Shown here: in pieces, positions 22,617 through 33,991 of the stretch
Numbering within the stretch: the stretch's first letter is position 1
Layout: every line of letters starts with the position of its first letter
DNA from: Phyto melanocephala
Lineage: Eukaryota > Arthropoda > Insecta > Diptera > Rhinophoridae
Reading direction: 5' to 3'
Assembly (NCBI GenBank): GCA_941918925.1
Contig: OW799233.1
Span: 172,464,235 to 172,528,234, forward strand
DNA length: 64,000 nucleotides
The notes under the pieces: generated by a model
What the model was told of the DNA's origin: nothing
The model's database searches: none
What the model saw: only the letters and a program-made list of their open reading frames with translations
Made by a program: the position numbers and the translations under genes

Positions 22617-23622
22617 TATACCCTTCACCTGTAGTGCACAAGGGTATATATAGGTTTGTCATTCCGTTTGTAATTTCTACAATATTCATTTCCGACCCCA
22701 TAAAGTATATATTTTCTGAAGGCTTATGAATAGAGGAGTCGATTAAGCCCAGACCGTCTGTCCGTCTGTCCGTCTGTCCGTCTGCCCGTGTGTTGGTTGA
22801 AATCAACTTTTAGAAGCAACTATATGTTCCTCAGATCTGTGAATGGTATCAGTCTTTTGAAAATATCCGGGAATGAATCGCTATTGAAATTCATCATAAT
22901 CGCCCCATAACTTTCTGAGATATGAGCAAATAAACACGACTGCCTCTGTTTTTCTTCCATATTTTTACTACCAAAATTAAAATTTTTCAGATATAGTATA
23001 ATTTGCTACTATTTGTAGATATAATATGCCTCTAGAGATATTCGTGAAAAATTTTGGATAAAGCGGGCTCTAGTTGGTAAAGTTATAGGCAAAAAATTTT
23101 TTTTTTAAATATATATTCCAAAAATTTACAAACGAAAATCAAATTTTCTCAGCTTCTAGACAACCGAGATAGTCAATATTGGCATCATCTAAAAGGACTT
23201 GACTAGCACTATAAAAAATATTAAAATTCATGTTGGCCGCCACTAAAAAATGGCGGACAATACATTTAAAAATGGGTCAAAGTTGGTATTTTAAAATGTA
23301 ACTTCTGAAACCCCCTTAATATTGGTATCGAATGAAAGAGCTTGACCAGTAAAATACAGTAAATTATTACAAAATTTAAAATTCAAGATGGCGTCTGAAA
23401 CAAAATGGCGGAATAAATTTTTTTAATCCCATCAATATGGGTATCAAATGAAAGGGCTTGACTAGCAGAATACAAATAACTACGTAAAAATTCAAAATCG
23501 AGGATGGCGTTGGAAATAATAAAGAAAAATGGCGTATAACATGAAATATAGGTTAAGCTACGATGTGGGATAATACCTATGTACATGATGGTGAAGGGTA
23601 TATATAGCACTCTTACTTGTTG
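22617..23622 (+). repeat. family A interspersed repeat, copy 2
   Basis: It has the same start (TTATACCCTTCAC) and end (GGTGAAGGGTATATATAGC, then TTACTTG) as copy 1, with a full body. The body has recurrent modules of the form 'ggtatcNaatgaaagNgcttgactagNagaatacaaNaaactac...aaaatNNaNgatggcg', repeated about every 110-140 bp (23320-23400, 23440-23530). No credible coding frame. It lies 600 bp from copy 1 in the same orientation. Confidence 0.7.
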
Positions 23623-26600
23623 TGCTTCACAGCGTATTTTTACCGACGAATTCGTCGTGTTGGACAAAGTTCGTTGCAATTGTGCGCCGAGCATATCTCG
23701 TTTATGATGGTTGTATATTTTATGAAAAATTGTTGACTACATATATAAAGATTAAATACGTCATAACAGCAAGAATCTCAAAAATACAAGACAGTGCTGT
23801 ATTACGTGCCTACAAAGTACATTAAACAAAGATTTAAAAATAGTTTTTGTTAAAATATTCCAAATATTGCAAGTTTAGACATCGAATGTGTAACAGCATC
23901 TTTGGCAATAAATAATAATATTTTCGGTTTACTTTTAATAAATTTTTTTTACTAAAAAGACTAATCTAAAAATCATACCAACGCACGATTAAAAAAAATT
24001 TAAAGCAATTAAAAAGAATACATAACTAAGTCTGGAATTTTTCAGACTGTCCGGTAAAGGTAAAACAATTAGTCACTAAGTTAAAATAATTATTAATTTT
24101 AAACCCACCCGCGTGGGTTTTAGGTGTGCGAAGAGTGCAGCTTCTTTAGCAGCTTTTAGCACAAAATTAGAGATTTTTGTTACATTAGTTTTGTCTATCA
24201 AATTTTTCAAATTTTGGCTTATAATATCGCTATATTTTTTATAACAAACCATCTGGGTTTTGCATGTTATATCAACTTGGTGCTTATCCTTCAATAATTG
24301 TCAAGTATAAAAAAGCGATTTATTTTCTTCATCCGATTTCAATAAATCAAATGCATTTAACAAATAAATATCAAATATTCACTTATGCACAGTGTAAATA
24401 TAATTTCGCTCCATAAATTCAATTAAAGCAAAAATATGTATGTACCCAAGGAGACACATTTGTTTCATTCATTCATTGTTTTATTCACGCATGATCGTAA
24501 ATATTATATTTTTATTTTTTAAATTTTTATTTTTAATGCAAAATAAATAATAAAAATTATTTATTTCAGGAAATAAATCTAGTTCATAAATAAAAATACA
24601 AATTAAAATCTGTTGTATTTATAGTCCCAGTTGGGGGAGAAATTAAATAATACTTTTCAATTATTTATATCGACATGTTTCTGCTGGTGTATTATTTCGT
24701 TACATGGATAATTAAATATGATAAAAATGTTTAATATCTTTATTAGTCATCTAACTAAGTAGTCAAATAAAAATATGTTTTGAATCATGATAAAACGGAA
24801 GTGACTTAATTACATTTTTATGTTGAAACAATAAACAAAAAATTTCAAATTTTCAGCAACAGACCAGATTTAATTATTATTAAATCAAAAGTTGCAAAAT
24901 TATTATGCACTACAAAGTATACAATTAACAGATAGTTAAAAAAAAAAGTGTAAATAATAGAAATAATTTTTGCTTAGAGCACGTACCTTGTATTTTAATA
25001 GAATGTCCTTTTTCTAGTTGGAATATCAATCAACACAAAATTATTGTCTCTGAAAATATAAAAGAAAAAATGGAAATGAATATTGTTGAAATTATTATTA
25101 AAAAAATGTTACTTTTTTAATGCTCTATTGATAGAAAATACTAAATAAATGATTGTAATATGGACTTTAGTTGAGCCTTATACTTAAAACTTAATCTTTG
25201 TAAATATGGAGTTAGACAACGAACTATGTTACATTTCTTAATATGATAGGAAATCATCGTAATCACTGACTGAGCTACACGCTATGTGCTTTGAATAACG
25301 TCAGCAAAATAACGTGAGTAAAATGACGGTGGTTTTACCCCTAGCTTGAGTTTCTAATGCCTTACCACCGACCCTGTGATCAAGTGGTGCCACCTAAAAT
25401 GTCACAGATGGCAATTTTATCAATATTAATTCTTAATTAATGTATATGGATCTTGCTAAGATGCTCGGATCATCTAATCCTTATTTATTCTTATTCGCTA
25501 CGAGGCTATGTAATTAACCAACGACAGAATCGGATGTACTGACTAAAAGAAGTCCAATAGTTTATCAAAAAACTACTTCTATTGAAAGGAAACAGCAACC
25601 CGTCACATTTATGGTTGCTCGAAGTCCGCAGGTCTGCAGGTTCGTCAAGTCTGCAAGCATCACCAATTAAAACATCAATCTGTGTTTTTGTTAGGATGGT
25701 CCAGAGGTTGTCTTTAATCCAACAAATCTCAATCATCAGGTGTTTAACCATTCCCTAATCTGTTTTTTATTTTTTGCCTGCGAGTAATTTCTAAAGAGAC
25801 CATACCAATAACCAGAACATATTCTAAAGACTTACAGATTCGCAAGGTATAAAATAGGTCTCTAGTCAGCCTCGTAAAAACCCAACAAAAATAATGCTTC
25901 GGATAAAGCCGGTTTTTAAGGGAGAAATATTAAAGTTTCATTTACAAACTAGCTTATGGTAGACAGGATTTTATGTATGACCAGTTATCGCTCAGAAACA
26001 TTACTTTCTTAGCACAAAATGCTCCTCTCTTTAAGCTTATTGTTGTATGTAAATGACAGGCTTATGCATAGTATATTTAATTTTCTGCGTTACAAACCTG
26101 TTTTGTAGTAAGAAAACGTTAGACACACTTGATGTTGATTAATTTGTACAATTCTTCATTAATTTGTTCACTTTTATCAACTACTGTACCAAAGCAAAGT
26201 TTTTTTCCAAACGCACGTAACTTCCATTTTAAAATTATATATTAGCGTTTCGAAAAATCGACAATTTACTGGGTATGTTCCGACCGGAGTTTAAGCGCTC
26301 CCAATTTGTGGCTTTAAGAAACCAGAGGTATTGTTCTGACCTCTTCACCCCTTACTGACCATAAACTTTGGCTTAACACTCCGGAAGGAGACTATGCTGT
26401 ACAACTGTATTTGAAGACCGATTTGGTATTTAGCGAATCAATTGTTTTGGTAGATAAGTTTCGATAAACAAAGAATTTCATTACATTCGCCGATATCCAT
26501 GACTCTAGCGATATCCATGACTCTAAAATAAGTCTAGTTTGATTAGAAAAAATGCGTTTAAATACAGGATATTGACAAGGAAAGTGTTTCAATGTTTTAA

Positions 26601-27798
26601 GCTCCTTAATGTTGAGTTTTTTAGTTTAAAAATTTTTTTTTTTGGTTCTCTCAAGACTTGGCCTGCCACATTGTGGATTTTTCACTCTTCCAACAGCAGA
26701 ATTATGCCACTCCCTGACGTCGATATCCATTGTCCAATCAAACAAATATTCTTATGATTTTGAAAAGTTATCAGTGTTAAGTTAGAAAGTTTATTTTAAT
26801 TAAAAAAACGCCCTCCAATTATTTTTCAAAGTAATTGAATTGTAGCACATTTAAACGCACGGACCACATTTGGCAGTTCAACAGATCACTTGCTACCTAA
26901 CGCCTTCAAATTCAGCAACTTCTGCTGTTGTTTAAAGGAAATATTGGATTTCGTAATACACATATAAAAATCTTAAATTTGTTTAATATTTTTTCAAACT
27001 CTATACACAATTTTGCTCTCACGTCTTAATAATTTTTTTTATTTTTTTATTATTAAAGCAACACTTACTTATGCTTGAAATTTTTTATTGAAAAGAGTGC
27101 TTGTCGTGTTGTATAACTTATCGCTTATTTTTTCTTTTTTTTTTATAAATGACAATGAAAATACGAAATTAACATCTTGTAAATACATAAATTGATGTTG
27201 ATAATTTTTAAGGATTTAAATTATCTAACAAACAAATTGTCTATGTCCAAACTCTAATAACAAATAATCTACAAAATTTTGCAAAGTATCTAAGCTAATA
27301 CCTTAGCACACAAATATGCATCGATACACATGCATACACATGTATATTTCAATATATAAAAAATACAATTCAAGCCAGTTGAATAAGGAAGAATATTTTA
27401 ACACTGACATTTGCTTGTTAAATTTTTTATTTAAGTTTCTGCCGGATAAATTTTGTTTTTGATTACTAGTAACAAGCTAGACCCAAACTGCATTCCAGTT
27501 CAGTATGGGTAAAATGTGTGCATTTGTTTATTTGTATGTATAAATGAATACATTAATGTTCATTCAAAAATGTAAATACAACGCCACTAAGACGATCAAA
27601 CATCTGAGCATTTTTTTAACCCGAAAGATGCCCAAATTTTTAATATTAGTCGTCATGTTTCATTAGCACAAAATTTGTACGTAGCGATATCTGAAATGGA
27701 TTATGTTAAACCCATGGAAAACATTCCATATATCTTTTACTATACAACTATTTCTGAGCTGATTAGTAACCAAAAAATTACAATCGATTTTATACTTG
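23623..27798. other. no recognised gene or element
   Basis: Mostly AT-rich. A 72-residue minus frame at 24076-24294 and an 81-residue minus frame at 25506-25751 (containing DACRLDEPADLR) have mixed composition but no family I know. The stretch 25200-26780 is noticeably less AT-rich than its surroundings and may be a decayed element or single-copy DNA. It includes a 17-bp direct repeat, cgatatccatgactcta (26493-26526). No splice-bounded exon could be supported. Confidence 0.45.
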
Positions 27799-28026
27799 TG
27801 TGGGAAGTCCTACTTATGCTTTAACTTAACCAAATACTTTTGTTAACTTAGTAACTTTTGAATATTATTATTATTTTTTTTACTGTGAATAAATTGTCAA
27901 ACTTAGATTGGTAGAAATAGTTTAGATTTTGAGGAATAATAAATAAAATGCTTTTGATATAAATCATTAAACAACGTAGACGAGTTTTTCTTAAAAAAAA
28001 TAAAAGGAAACGTTTCAAGACCTTTT
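27799..28026 (+). repeat. 5' LTR of Ty3/gypsy element
   Basis: It begins TGTGGGAAGTCC and matches 32424-32651 base for base as far as I can read, about 228 bp. It contains AATAAA (27942-27947). The preceding ACTTG (27794-27798) recurs after the 3' LTR, so a 4- or 5-bp target duplication (CTTG or ACTTG) is supported. Because the base after both LTRs is A, the exact end is uncertain by one base. Confidence 0.95.
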
Positions 28027-28046
28027 AGATCAGAAGTGAGATCGGA
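28027..28046 (+). promoter_or_regulatory. candidate primer binding site, tRNA-Leu-like
   Basis: Directly after the 5' LTR, TCAGAAGTGAGAT is one mismatch from TCAGAAGTGGGAT, the complement of a leucine tRNA acceptor/T-arm as I recall it. The usual TGG at the start is missing, so priming may be offset from the tRNA CCA end, as I recall for some insect Ty3/gypsy elements. Assignment is an inference. Confidence 0.45.
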
Positions 28047-28051
28047 ACTTA

Positions 28052-31000
28052 ATGATGAAGAAGCTTTCAGAGTTGAAGGTGGATAAGCTGAAGCAGCTAC
28101 TACGTGAACGAGAATTACCAACTTCGGGTTCAAAAGCGGAACTTGTTCTACGGCTCTCAAGTTTTATTGGCACAGACGAAATTGGTGATAATGATGAGGA
28201 CATTGATGTTCTTGAGGAAACAAATTCAACAATCGGTTGCCAAAATGAAGAATATTCAAACGATACTCGAAATATTCAAACCAACGACAATATTATTAAC
28301 CTGCAACGGCAGATTAATGAGATGAAGAGAATGTTGGAAAATACTATGAGTGTTTTCCAAACGTATACGCAGATGAATTGTCAACAAAGCGCGACACCAA
28401 ATCTGCAACAAGCAATTAATTCGCAACGTCAAAACGTTATAAGTGGCACTACTAATACAGTTACAAGTTCACGTTCTTTTGCTAATTATTCTGTACGAGA
28501 AATTGCGGAAACAATTCCGGAATTTGATCCAACGAACGAAACATCATTATCAGTTGAACAATTTGTAGATAGAGTAGATAGCGCGATACGAGCATATCAA
28601 TGGGAAGACAAGTGTTTGCTTCTAGCTGTCTACAGTAAAATGAAAGGCGCTGCTCGTTTATGGTTAGATTCTCTTCAAATCCTGTACTCAACTTGGAACG
28701 ATTTTGCCAGAGAACTGAAGAACGAATTCGCATCATCCCAAGATGAAGCAGAAATACATTTCATAATGATAAACGCAGTACGAAAGAACGAAGAAAAAGT
28801 AGTGGATTACTGTTTTCGAATATGTGCATTAGGTAAACGGTACAGGTTAAGTGAAAAGGCGGTTGTTAAATACATTAGAGAAGGACTTCAAAATCGTGAA
28901 ATTCAAATCGCTATTGCCGCGTTGAAAATTGATTCGGTTAAGCAATTACGTGAGATTCTATGCGAATATGAAAGAAATATGTCAGATAAACGGGTGATTA
29001 AAACTATTGATACAAAAAATAAAGCTATTGTTTGTGCTGAGTATAAAGACGCTAATAATAATAAAAAAAAACCTTTAGCTAAATTAGCAAATGAGATTAA
29101 GTGTTATAATTGTAATGAAATGGGTCACATATCTACTAATTGCTCGAAACCTCAGAAACGTCTCCGTTGTGCAAAATGTAATAAAGTTCATGCGAAAAAC
29201 GAAACCGAATGTAAACAGAATTCTACAGTACGCAATATGTTTTGTTACAGCGATGATATTTTTAAAGTTGAAGTAAAAATAAACGATATAACATTAGGAG
29301 CTTTTGTTGATACGGGAAGTCAGTGTAGTTTAATAAAAAAATCCGTGTGTAAACAAATAATTTCAGAACGAATTAAATGCAACATGCGAATCTCCGGTAT
29401 CTGTGGCGGTATACGTGTTGCAAATGAAAAAATTGTTGTAAATATAATAATTAATGATATCGAAGTACTAGTTACATTATACGTTATCGATGATGAACTT
29501 CTGTTAACTGATATTTTACTCGGTCAAGACATTTTTGCTAACGGCAATATAATAATGTCAATTCAAAACGGTAAATTAACTATTGATAATAAATTCGATG
29601 TAAAAGTAATAAATGGACAAAAAGATAATAAAACTGACGAATGTAAAAATAAAGAAATTGATTACAAAACGATAAAATGTGATTTAAACGATGAAAATAC
29701 AAAAGCCAAACTAAAAAAAATAATTTTAGAAAATAAACGTGTGTTTTCAAATAGCTTACAAACTCTCGGAAAAACTGATTTAGTTGAAATGAAAATAAAT
29801 TTAATGAACGCTAAAATTGTGAAACAGGCTCCATATCGGGTTCCAGAACCAAAGAAAAATATAATTGCAAATATGATTCAAGAGCTTTTAGATAACGACA
29901 TAATCACTACTTCGCATTCAGAATACGCAAGTCCAGTTGTACTTCAAAAGAAAAAGAATGGCAGTGAGAGACTATGTATCGATTATAGACAATTGAACCA
30001 GTTAATGTTTAAAGAAAATTTTCCTTCACAAAATATTGAAGAGTGTCTTCAGGAAGCCAAGAAATATAAATATTTTACGACATTAGATCTCAATAGTGGT
30101 TATTATCAAATTTTAATTGAACCTGAAAGCCGTAAATATACAGCATTTATTACCACTGAAGGTATTTTTGAATTTAAGCGAATGCCTTTCGGTTTAAAAA
30201 ATGCTCCAATGGTTTTCCAAAGATTGATGGCGAAAATTCAAAAACGAGTTGGTAAAGATAATATGATACACTATATGGACGATATCCTCATTGGAAGTAA
30301 CACGCAGGATGAAATGTTTGATAAAATAAGAATAGTACTTGAAGTTTTACGAGATGCGAATTTAACGTTAAATATAAAAAAATGTGAATTTTTTAAAACT
30401 ACTATCGAATTCCTAGGACATCGGTTGACTCCTGAAGGTATTTGTCCAGGAAAAATCAAATCTGCATCGATAGAAACATTTAAACGTCCTGAAAATGTTC
30501 ATGAAATACGAAAATTTCTAGGTTTAAGTGGATATTTTCGCAAATTTATTCCAAAATATTCCATTATATCAGAACCTCTTAGAAAACTTTTACGAAAAGA
30601 TGAGCAGTTTGTTTGGACAGAGCAACAAGAAATGGCATTTAATAACTTAAAGGTAAAATTATCATCTCAACCGGTTATGACATCTTTTCGCTTGGAAGCT
30701 GAACACGAGATTCACACCGACGCAAGTTCCATAGGACTAGCTGGTGTATTATTACAAAACGAAGACGGAAAATTAAACCCTGTTGCATATTACAGCCGTT
30801 CAACCAGTTCTACAGAGAAAAGTTTTCACAGTTACGAATTAGAAACTTTAGCAGTGGTAGAAACACTTGAAAGATTTCGTTATTATATATATGGGAAACA
30901 AATCAAGGTAATAACAGATTGTAGTGCTGTCAAATCAGCAATGACAAAACGTGAATTAATTCCTCGAATAGCTCGTTGGTGGTTAAGAATTCAAGATTTT

Positions 31001-31360
31001 GATTTAATTTTGGAACACCGGAAAGGCAATTGTATGGAACACGTGGATGCGTTAAGTCGTAAGCCGAATGAACCTCCTAGTGATATAGATGTTGCTACAC
31101 TTAAGATTGACAAAATAAATCTCCATAATGACGACTGGCTATTTTCTATGCAAATCCAAGATAATGCAATTAAAGAAATTATTATCAAACTTCAAAATAA
31201 CGATAAAATATTGTCAAAGGATTACTATCTAAATAATGGTAGACTATTTCGGAAATACAAGAACAAAAACCTTTGGGTTGTCCCAAAGTCCTTACGGTGG
31301 AGAGTAGTCGAAGATTGTCATGACAAGAATGGACATCTCGGAGTCGAAAAAAACGATTGA
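28052..31360 (+). CDS. Ty3/gypsy gag-pol polyprotein (1102 codons, interrupted before integrase)
   Basis: One frame encodes gag and most of pol. Residues 4-40 form a SAP-like helix-extended-helix (LKQLLRERELPTSGSKAELV). About 150-310 is the capsid-like gag region (FVDRVDSAIRAYQW onward). A CCHC zinc knuckle lies at C351, C354, H359, C364, with a second Cys/His set at C373, C376, H380, C387. The protease active site is DTGS at 420-423. Reverse transcriptase shows LCIDYRQLN (641-649), TLDLNSGYYQI (677-687) and YMDD (741-744). RNase H has D890, E929 and D956 and ends near ALSRKP. The frame then enters the integrase zinc-binding domain (H1090, H1095) and stops, because a 7-A run at 31347-31353 appears one base too long. 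ATG at 28052 (or the next codon) is the first after the primer site. No env follows. The sequence suggests an mdg3/micropia-like lineage, not proven. Confidence 0.95.
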   Translation: MMKKLSELKVDKLKQLLRERELPTSGSKAELVLRLSSFIGTDEIGDNDEDIDVLEETNSTIGCQNEEYSNDTRNIQTNDNIINLQRQINEMKRMLENTMSVFQTYTQMNCQQSATPNLQQAINSQRQNVISGTTNTVTSSRSFANYSVREIAETIPEFDPTNETSLSVEQFVDRVDSAIRAYQWEDKCLLLAVYSKMKGAARLWLDSLQILYSTWNDFARELKNEFASSQDEAEIHFIMINAVRKNEEKVVDYCFRICALGKRYRLSEKAVVKYIREGLQNREIQIAIAALKIDSVKQLREILCEYERNMSDKRVIKTIDTKNKAIVCAEYKDANNNKKKPLAKLANEIKCYNCNEMGHISTNCSKPQKRLRCAKCNKVHAKNETECKQNSTVRNMFCYSDDIFKVEVKINDITLGAFVDTGSQCSLIKKSVCKQIISERIKCNMRISGICGGIRVANEKIVVNIIINDIEVLVTLYVIDDELLLTDILLGQDIFANGNIIMSIQNGKLTIDNKFDVKVINGQKDNKTDECKNKEIDYKTIKCDLNDENTKAKLKKIILENKRVFSNSLQTLGKTDLVEMKINLMNAKIVKQAPYRVPEPKKNIIANMIQELLDNDIITTSHSEYASPVVLQKKKNGSERLCIDYRQLNQLMFKENFPSQNIEECLQEAKKYKYFTTLDLNSGYYQILIEPESRKYTAFITTEGIFEFKRMPFGLKNAPMVFQRLMAKIQKRVGKDNMIHYMDDILIGSNTQDEMFDKIRIVLEVLRDANLTLNIKKCEFFKTTIEFLGHRLTPEGICPGKIKSASIETFKRPENVHEIRKFLGLSGYFRKFIPKYSIISEPLRKLLRKDEQFVWTEQQEMAFNNLKVKLSSQPVMTSFRLEAEHEIHTDASSIGLAGVLLQNEDGKLNPVAYYSRSTSSTEKSFHSYELETLAVVETLERFRYYIYGKQIKVITDCSAVKSAMTKRELIPRIARWWLRIQDFDLILEHRKGNCMEHVDALSRKPNEPPSDIDVATLKIDKINLHNDDWLFSMQIQDNAIKEIIIKLQNNDKILSKDYYLNNGRLFRKYKNKNLWVVPKSLRWRVVEDCHDKNGHLGVEKND

Positions 31361-31486
31361 AAAACTTTTAAATTATGTGTGGTTTACAAGAATGAGAAAT
31401 TTCGTTAAGTCTTATGTCAAAGCTTGTGTTGAGTGTGCTTACAATAAAAACAAAGGTGGTCATGTAGAAGGTCAATACCATTTTTA
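31347..31486 (+). other. two single-base frame disruptions in integrase N-terminus
   Basis: The 7-A run at 31347-31353 shifts the polyprotein into a stop. The next frame carries the zinc-binding cysteines of integrase and then hits a stop just after a 5-T run (31481-31485), beyond which a third frame carries the catalytic core. Each disruption is explained by one extra base in a homopolymer. They could be genuine mutations or sequencing/assembly errors. Confidence 0.8.
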
Positions 31487-31521
31487 GTGATATAAATCCC
31501 GTACCTTTCCACACAATTCAT

Positions 31522-32280
31522 TTGGATCACTTAGGACCTTTTCCAAAAAGCAATAAACGTAATGAACACATCTTGGTTGTGGTCGATTCTTTCACTAAAT
31601 TTACTCTTATTAAAGCTGTAAGAAGTACTGCGACTAAATATGTAATTAATATTTTAAACGAATTTTCCAGTTATTTTGGGACTTCAACACGTATAATCAC
31701 GGACAGAGGTACATCTTTTACATCAAATGAATTCAAGAGATATTGCTTAGATAATGATATAAAACATGTACTTAATGCGGTTAGAACACCGAGAGCGAAC
31801 GGACATGCAGAAAGAACAAATCGAACATTACTTTCAATGCTTTTACCTACTACACAGAATGATAAACGCTGGGATGAGCATTTAATGAATATTCAATGGT
31901 CTCTAAACACAATGAAAAATAAAACGTCGGGGAAAAGTCCACACGAGCTCTTATTTTGTTATTCTCCCCGAGATACTTTACAAAATAAAATCTTACTAGC
32001 TGTGCACAATAACCATTATTTTAATGAAGAAGAAATGAAGAATATAAGACAAACTGCTTCCGAACTTATCAATAAAAAACGAATACAAGCAAAATATAAA
32101 TATGACAAAGAACATACCCCTCCTCGCGAATATAAAATCGGTGAACTCGTACTTGCTGAAAATGACCCTCCAAGTAGTGGTACATCTCGTAAATTAGAAC
32201 CCCGGTACAAGGGACCATTTTTGATAGCTAAAGTTCTTGGCAATGACAGATACATTATTGAAGATCTACCATACGCTTAA
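31522..32280 (+). pseudogene. Ty3/gypsy integrase catalytic core and C-terminal domain
   Basis: This continues pol in a shifted frame. The listed start (TTG at 31522) is only where the frame becomes open. The DDE triad is visible: D2 in LDHLGPF, D61 in IITDRGTSF, E97 in NGHAERTN, giving the DX35E spacing of retroelement integrases. A chromatin- or DNA-binding C-terminal part follows, with KYDKEHTPP and the RYKGPFLIAKVLGNDRYIIED segment typical of this family. It ends at TAA (32278-32280), but the same frame stays open afterwards to TAG at 32416-32418, so the TAA looks like a premature stop removing about 45 residues. Confidence 0.9.
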
Positions 32281-32423
32281 AGAACTTCACGCCATTATTC
32301 TTCAGTATACGCTTCAGATAAATTAAAACCCTGTTGGGAAATGCCACCCGAATTTGATGATGATATCGATTTTGTTTCCCCTGATGATAAAAGCGAGGAC
32401 GCTTTGAATGCAGGATAGCCGAC

Positions 32424-32651
32424 TGTGGGAAGTCCTACTTATGCTTTAACTTAACCAAATACTTTTGTTAACTTAGTAACTTTTGAATATTATTATTATT
32501 TTTTTTACTGTGAATAAATTGTCAAACTTAGATTGGTAGAAATAGTTTAGATTTTGAGGAATAATAAATAAAATGCTTTTGATATAAATCATTAAACAAC
32601 GTAGACGAGTTTTTCTTAAAAAAAATAAAAGGAAACGTTTCAAGACCTTTT
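32424..32651 (+). repeat. 3' LTR of Ty3/gypsy element
   Basis: Identical by eye to 27799-28026. It is followed by ACTTG (32652-32656), matching the 5-bp flank before the 5' LTR. The sequence just upstream (AGGATAGCCGAC) is not purine-rich, so the plus-strand primer site is unusual in form. Confidence 0.95.
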
Positions 32652-32694
32652 ACTTGTCTTTGAATTAGTGTAAAAATTAAAAATAATATTCAGG

Positions 32695-32823
32695 CCCATA
32701 CCTAAACAAGAGCGTTGAGCATCAAGCGTTGCAATTTTGCATGTATTTTGTTGTTGTAACAAAAACAAAACACATTTAAAACTCCAACGCTTGACGCTCA
32801 ACGCTCTTGTTTAGGTATGGGGG
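32695..32823. mobile_element. 129-bp MITE with 36-bp inverted ends
   Basis: CCATACCTAAACAAGAGCG, continuing to CAAGCGTTG, is mirrored at 32785-32820 with one mismatch. The centre (about 55 bp) is AT-rich. The flanks do not give an unambiguous target duplication. It starts only 44 bp after the gypsy 3' LTR. Confidence 0.75.
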
Positions 32824-32839
32824 TCACAAGTTTTGTATT

Positions 32840-33480
32840 TCTTAATATTTCTATATAGTAAAGGGTTTCTCAGAAAGACCAAACTTTTTACATTTAGAAC
32901 ATTTTTTCAATAAGTGGCAACTTCGAGAAAGGAAAACGGTCACATATATTAATTCCTATAACTAAAACTGGAGCGCTTTACGAAAGAACAGAGACCACTT
33001 GGAAACTTCGAACAACGTTCAGTAGAGAAACAGCACCTCATGTATCTACCAGTCGAAGAATGGTCAAAAAATTTAAAGAAACTGGCTGTGTTAAAAAGTA
33101 AGACGCGTCAAGATAACGGTTGATCTTTTAAAAACATTTATGTTGTAAATGAAAGTGTTGCCGAAACCCCAAAAACATCAATTGGACATCAATCTTAACA
33201 AATTCAAATATTACGAAGCACTACGCTGCAAAAGACCTCCACCATCATGCGCACAGAACACAGTTTACTTAGGAGCTCAAACCAGCTGACCACTCAAAGC
33301 GCGGGCAATTCGTTCAATGAGTAGTGGAGCAAAGTGAAGTCAATGCCAGTTTTTTTAATAAGATCATCTTTACCGATGTAGCGCATTTCTATCTGAATAG
33401 CTTCGTAAATACACAAAATTGTTGAATTCGGTTAGTAGAAAACCTCAAAAAAAGAATTCTGATGTAGACTGACCAAGAAG
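32840..33480 (+). pseudogene. Tc1/mariner-superfamily transposase relic (DD41D-like)
   Basis: The N-terminal DNA-binding part is readable at about 32995-33100 (TTWKLRTTFSRETAPHVSTS then FKETGCVKK) up to a stop. A later segment (about 33265-33420) contains ELKPADHSKR and IIFTDVAHF, the latter corresponding to the IFSDEAHF motif with the first catalytic aspartate, and then an eroded VNKQNC-type motif. Stops and frame changes are frequent. The second and third acidic residues are missing. The 3' boundary is uncertain. Confidence 0.7.
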
Positions 33481-33991
33481 TTCATGCGGTTTTACGCCAT
33501 TCAATTTATTTATTTCTTTTTTTTTTGGCGAGAAATCTCGGATTTATGCGAAAAACAAGAAACAATTCCTTATCTCAAATGTGAGATTCAAGGCTTCAAC
33601 GGTGATATACAGCCACTTCTCTGTAAAAAAAATCATTAAAAATTTCATGATAAGATTATTGGCCTGTCATTAGAGCCATAGCAGCCAGTTGAAGGTTAGT
33701 TTGTTTCATACAAAATTTGTACAATTGAAGTAACTTTTTTTGGTGCTGTTTGAACAGGAAGAGAGTATCAATGACTTGTTTATTATATTTGGGGAATCTC
33801 CCCAGTTTTAGTATTTGCATGTGGCAAGTCATTATTGTTGCTGATGTTGACATATTATAATCCAGAACTGGATAAAATTGGAAAAGAAATACTATTAGTT
33901 CCGCATTCATCAGCAAATGTGAAAAGAATCTTCTCTTATCAAAATATATTTAAAACCAAATAGACTAAAAACTGCAATACTTTGCGACTTA

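Noticed and set aside
31347..31486. Programmed frameshifting between pol and integrase
   Set aside because: Two separate shifts and an additional downstream stop would be needed, and both shifts sit in plain homopolymers with no slippery-site/stem-loop arrangement; mutation or read error is simpler.
32281..32423. env gene downstream of integrase
   Set aside because: Only about 45 codons of integrase tail lie between the stop and the 3' LTR; there is no room for an envelope gene.
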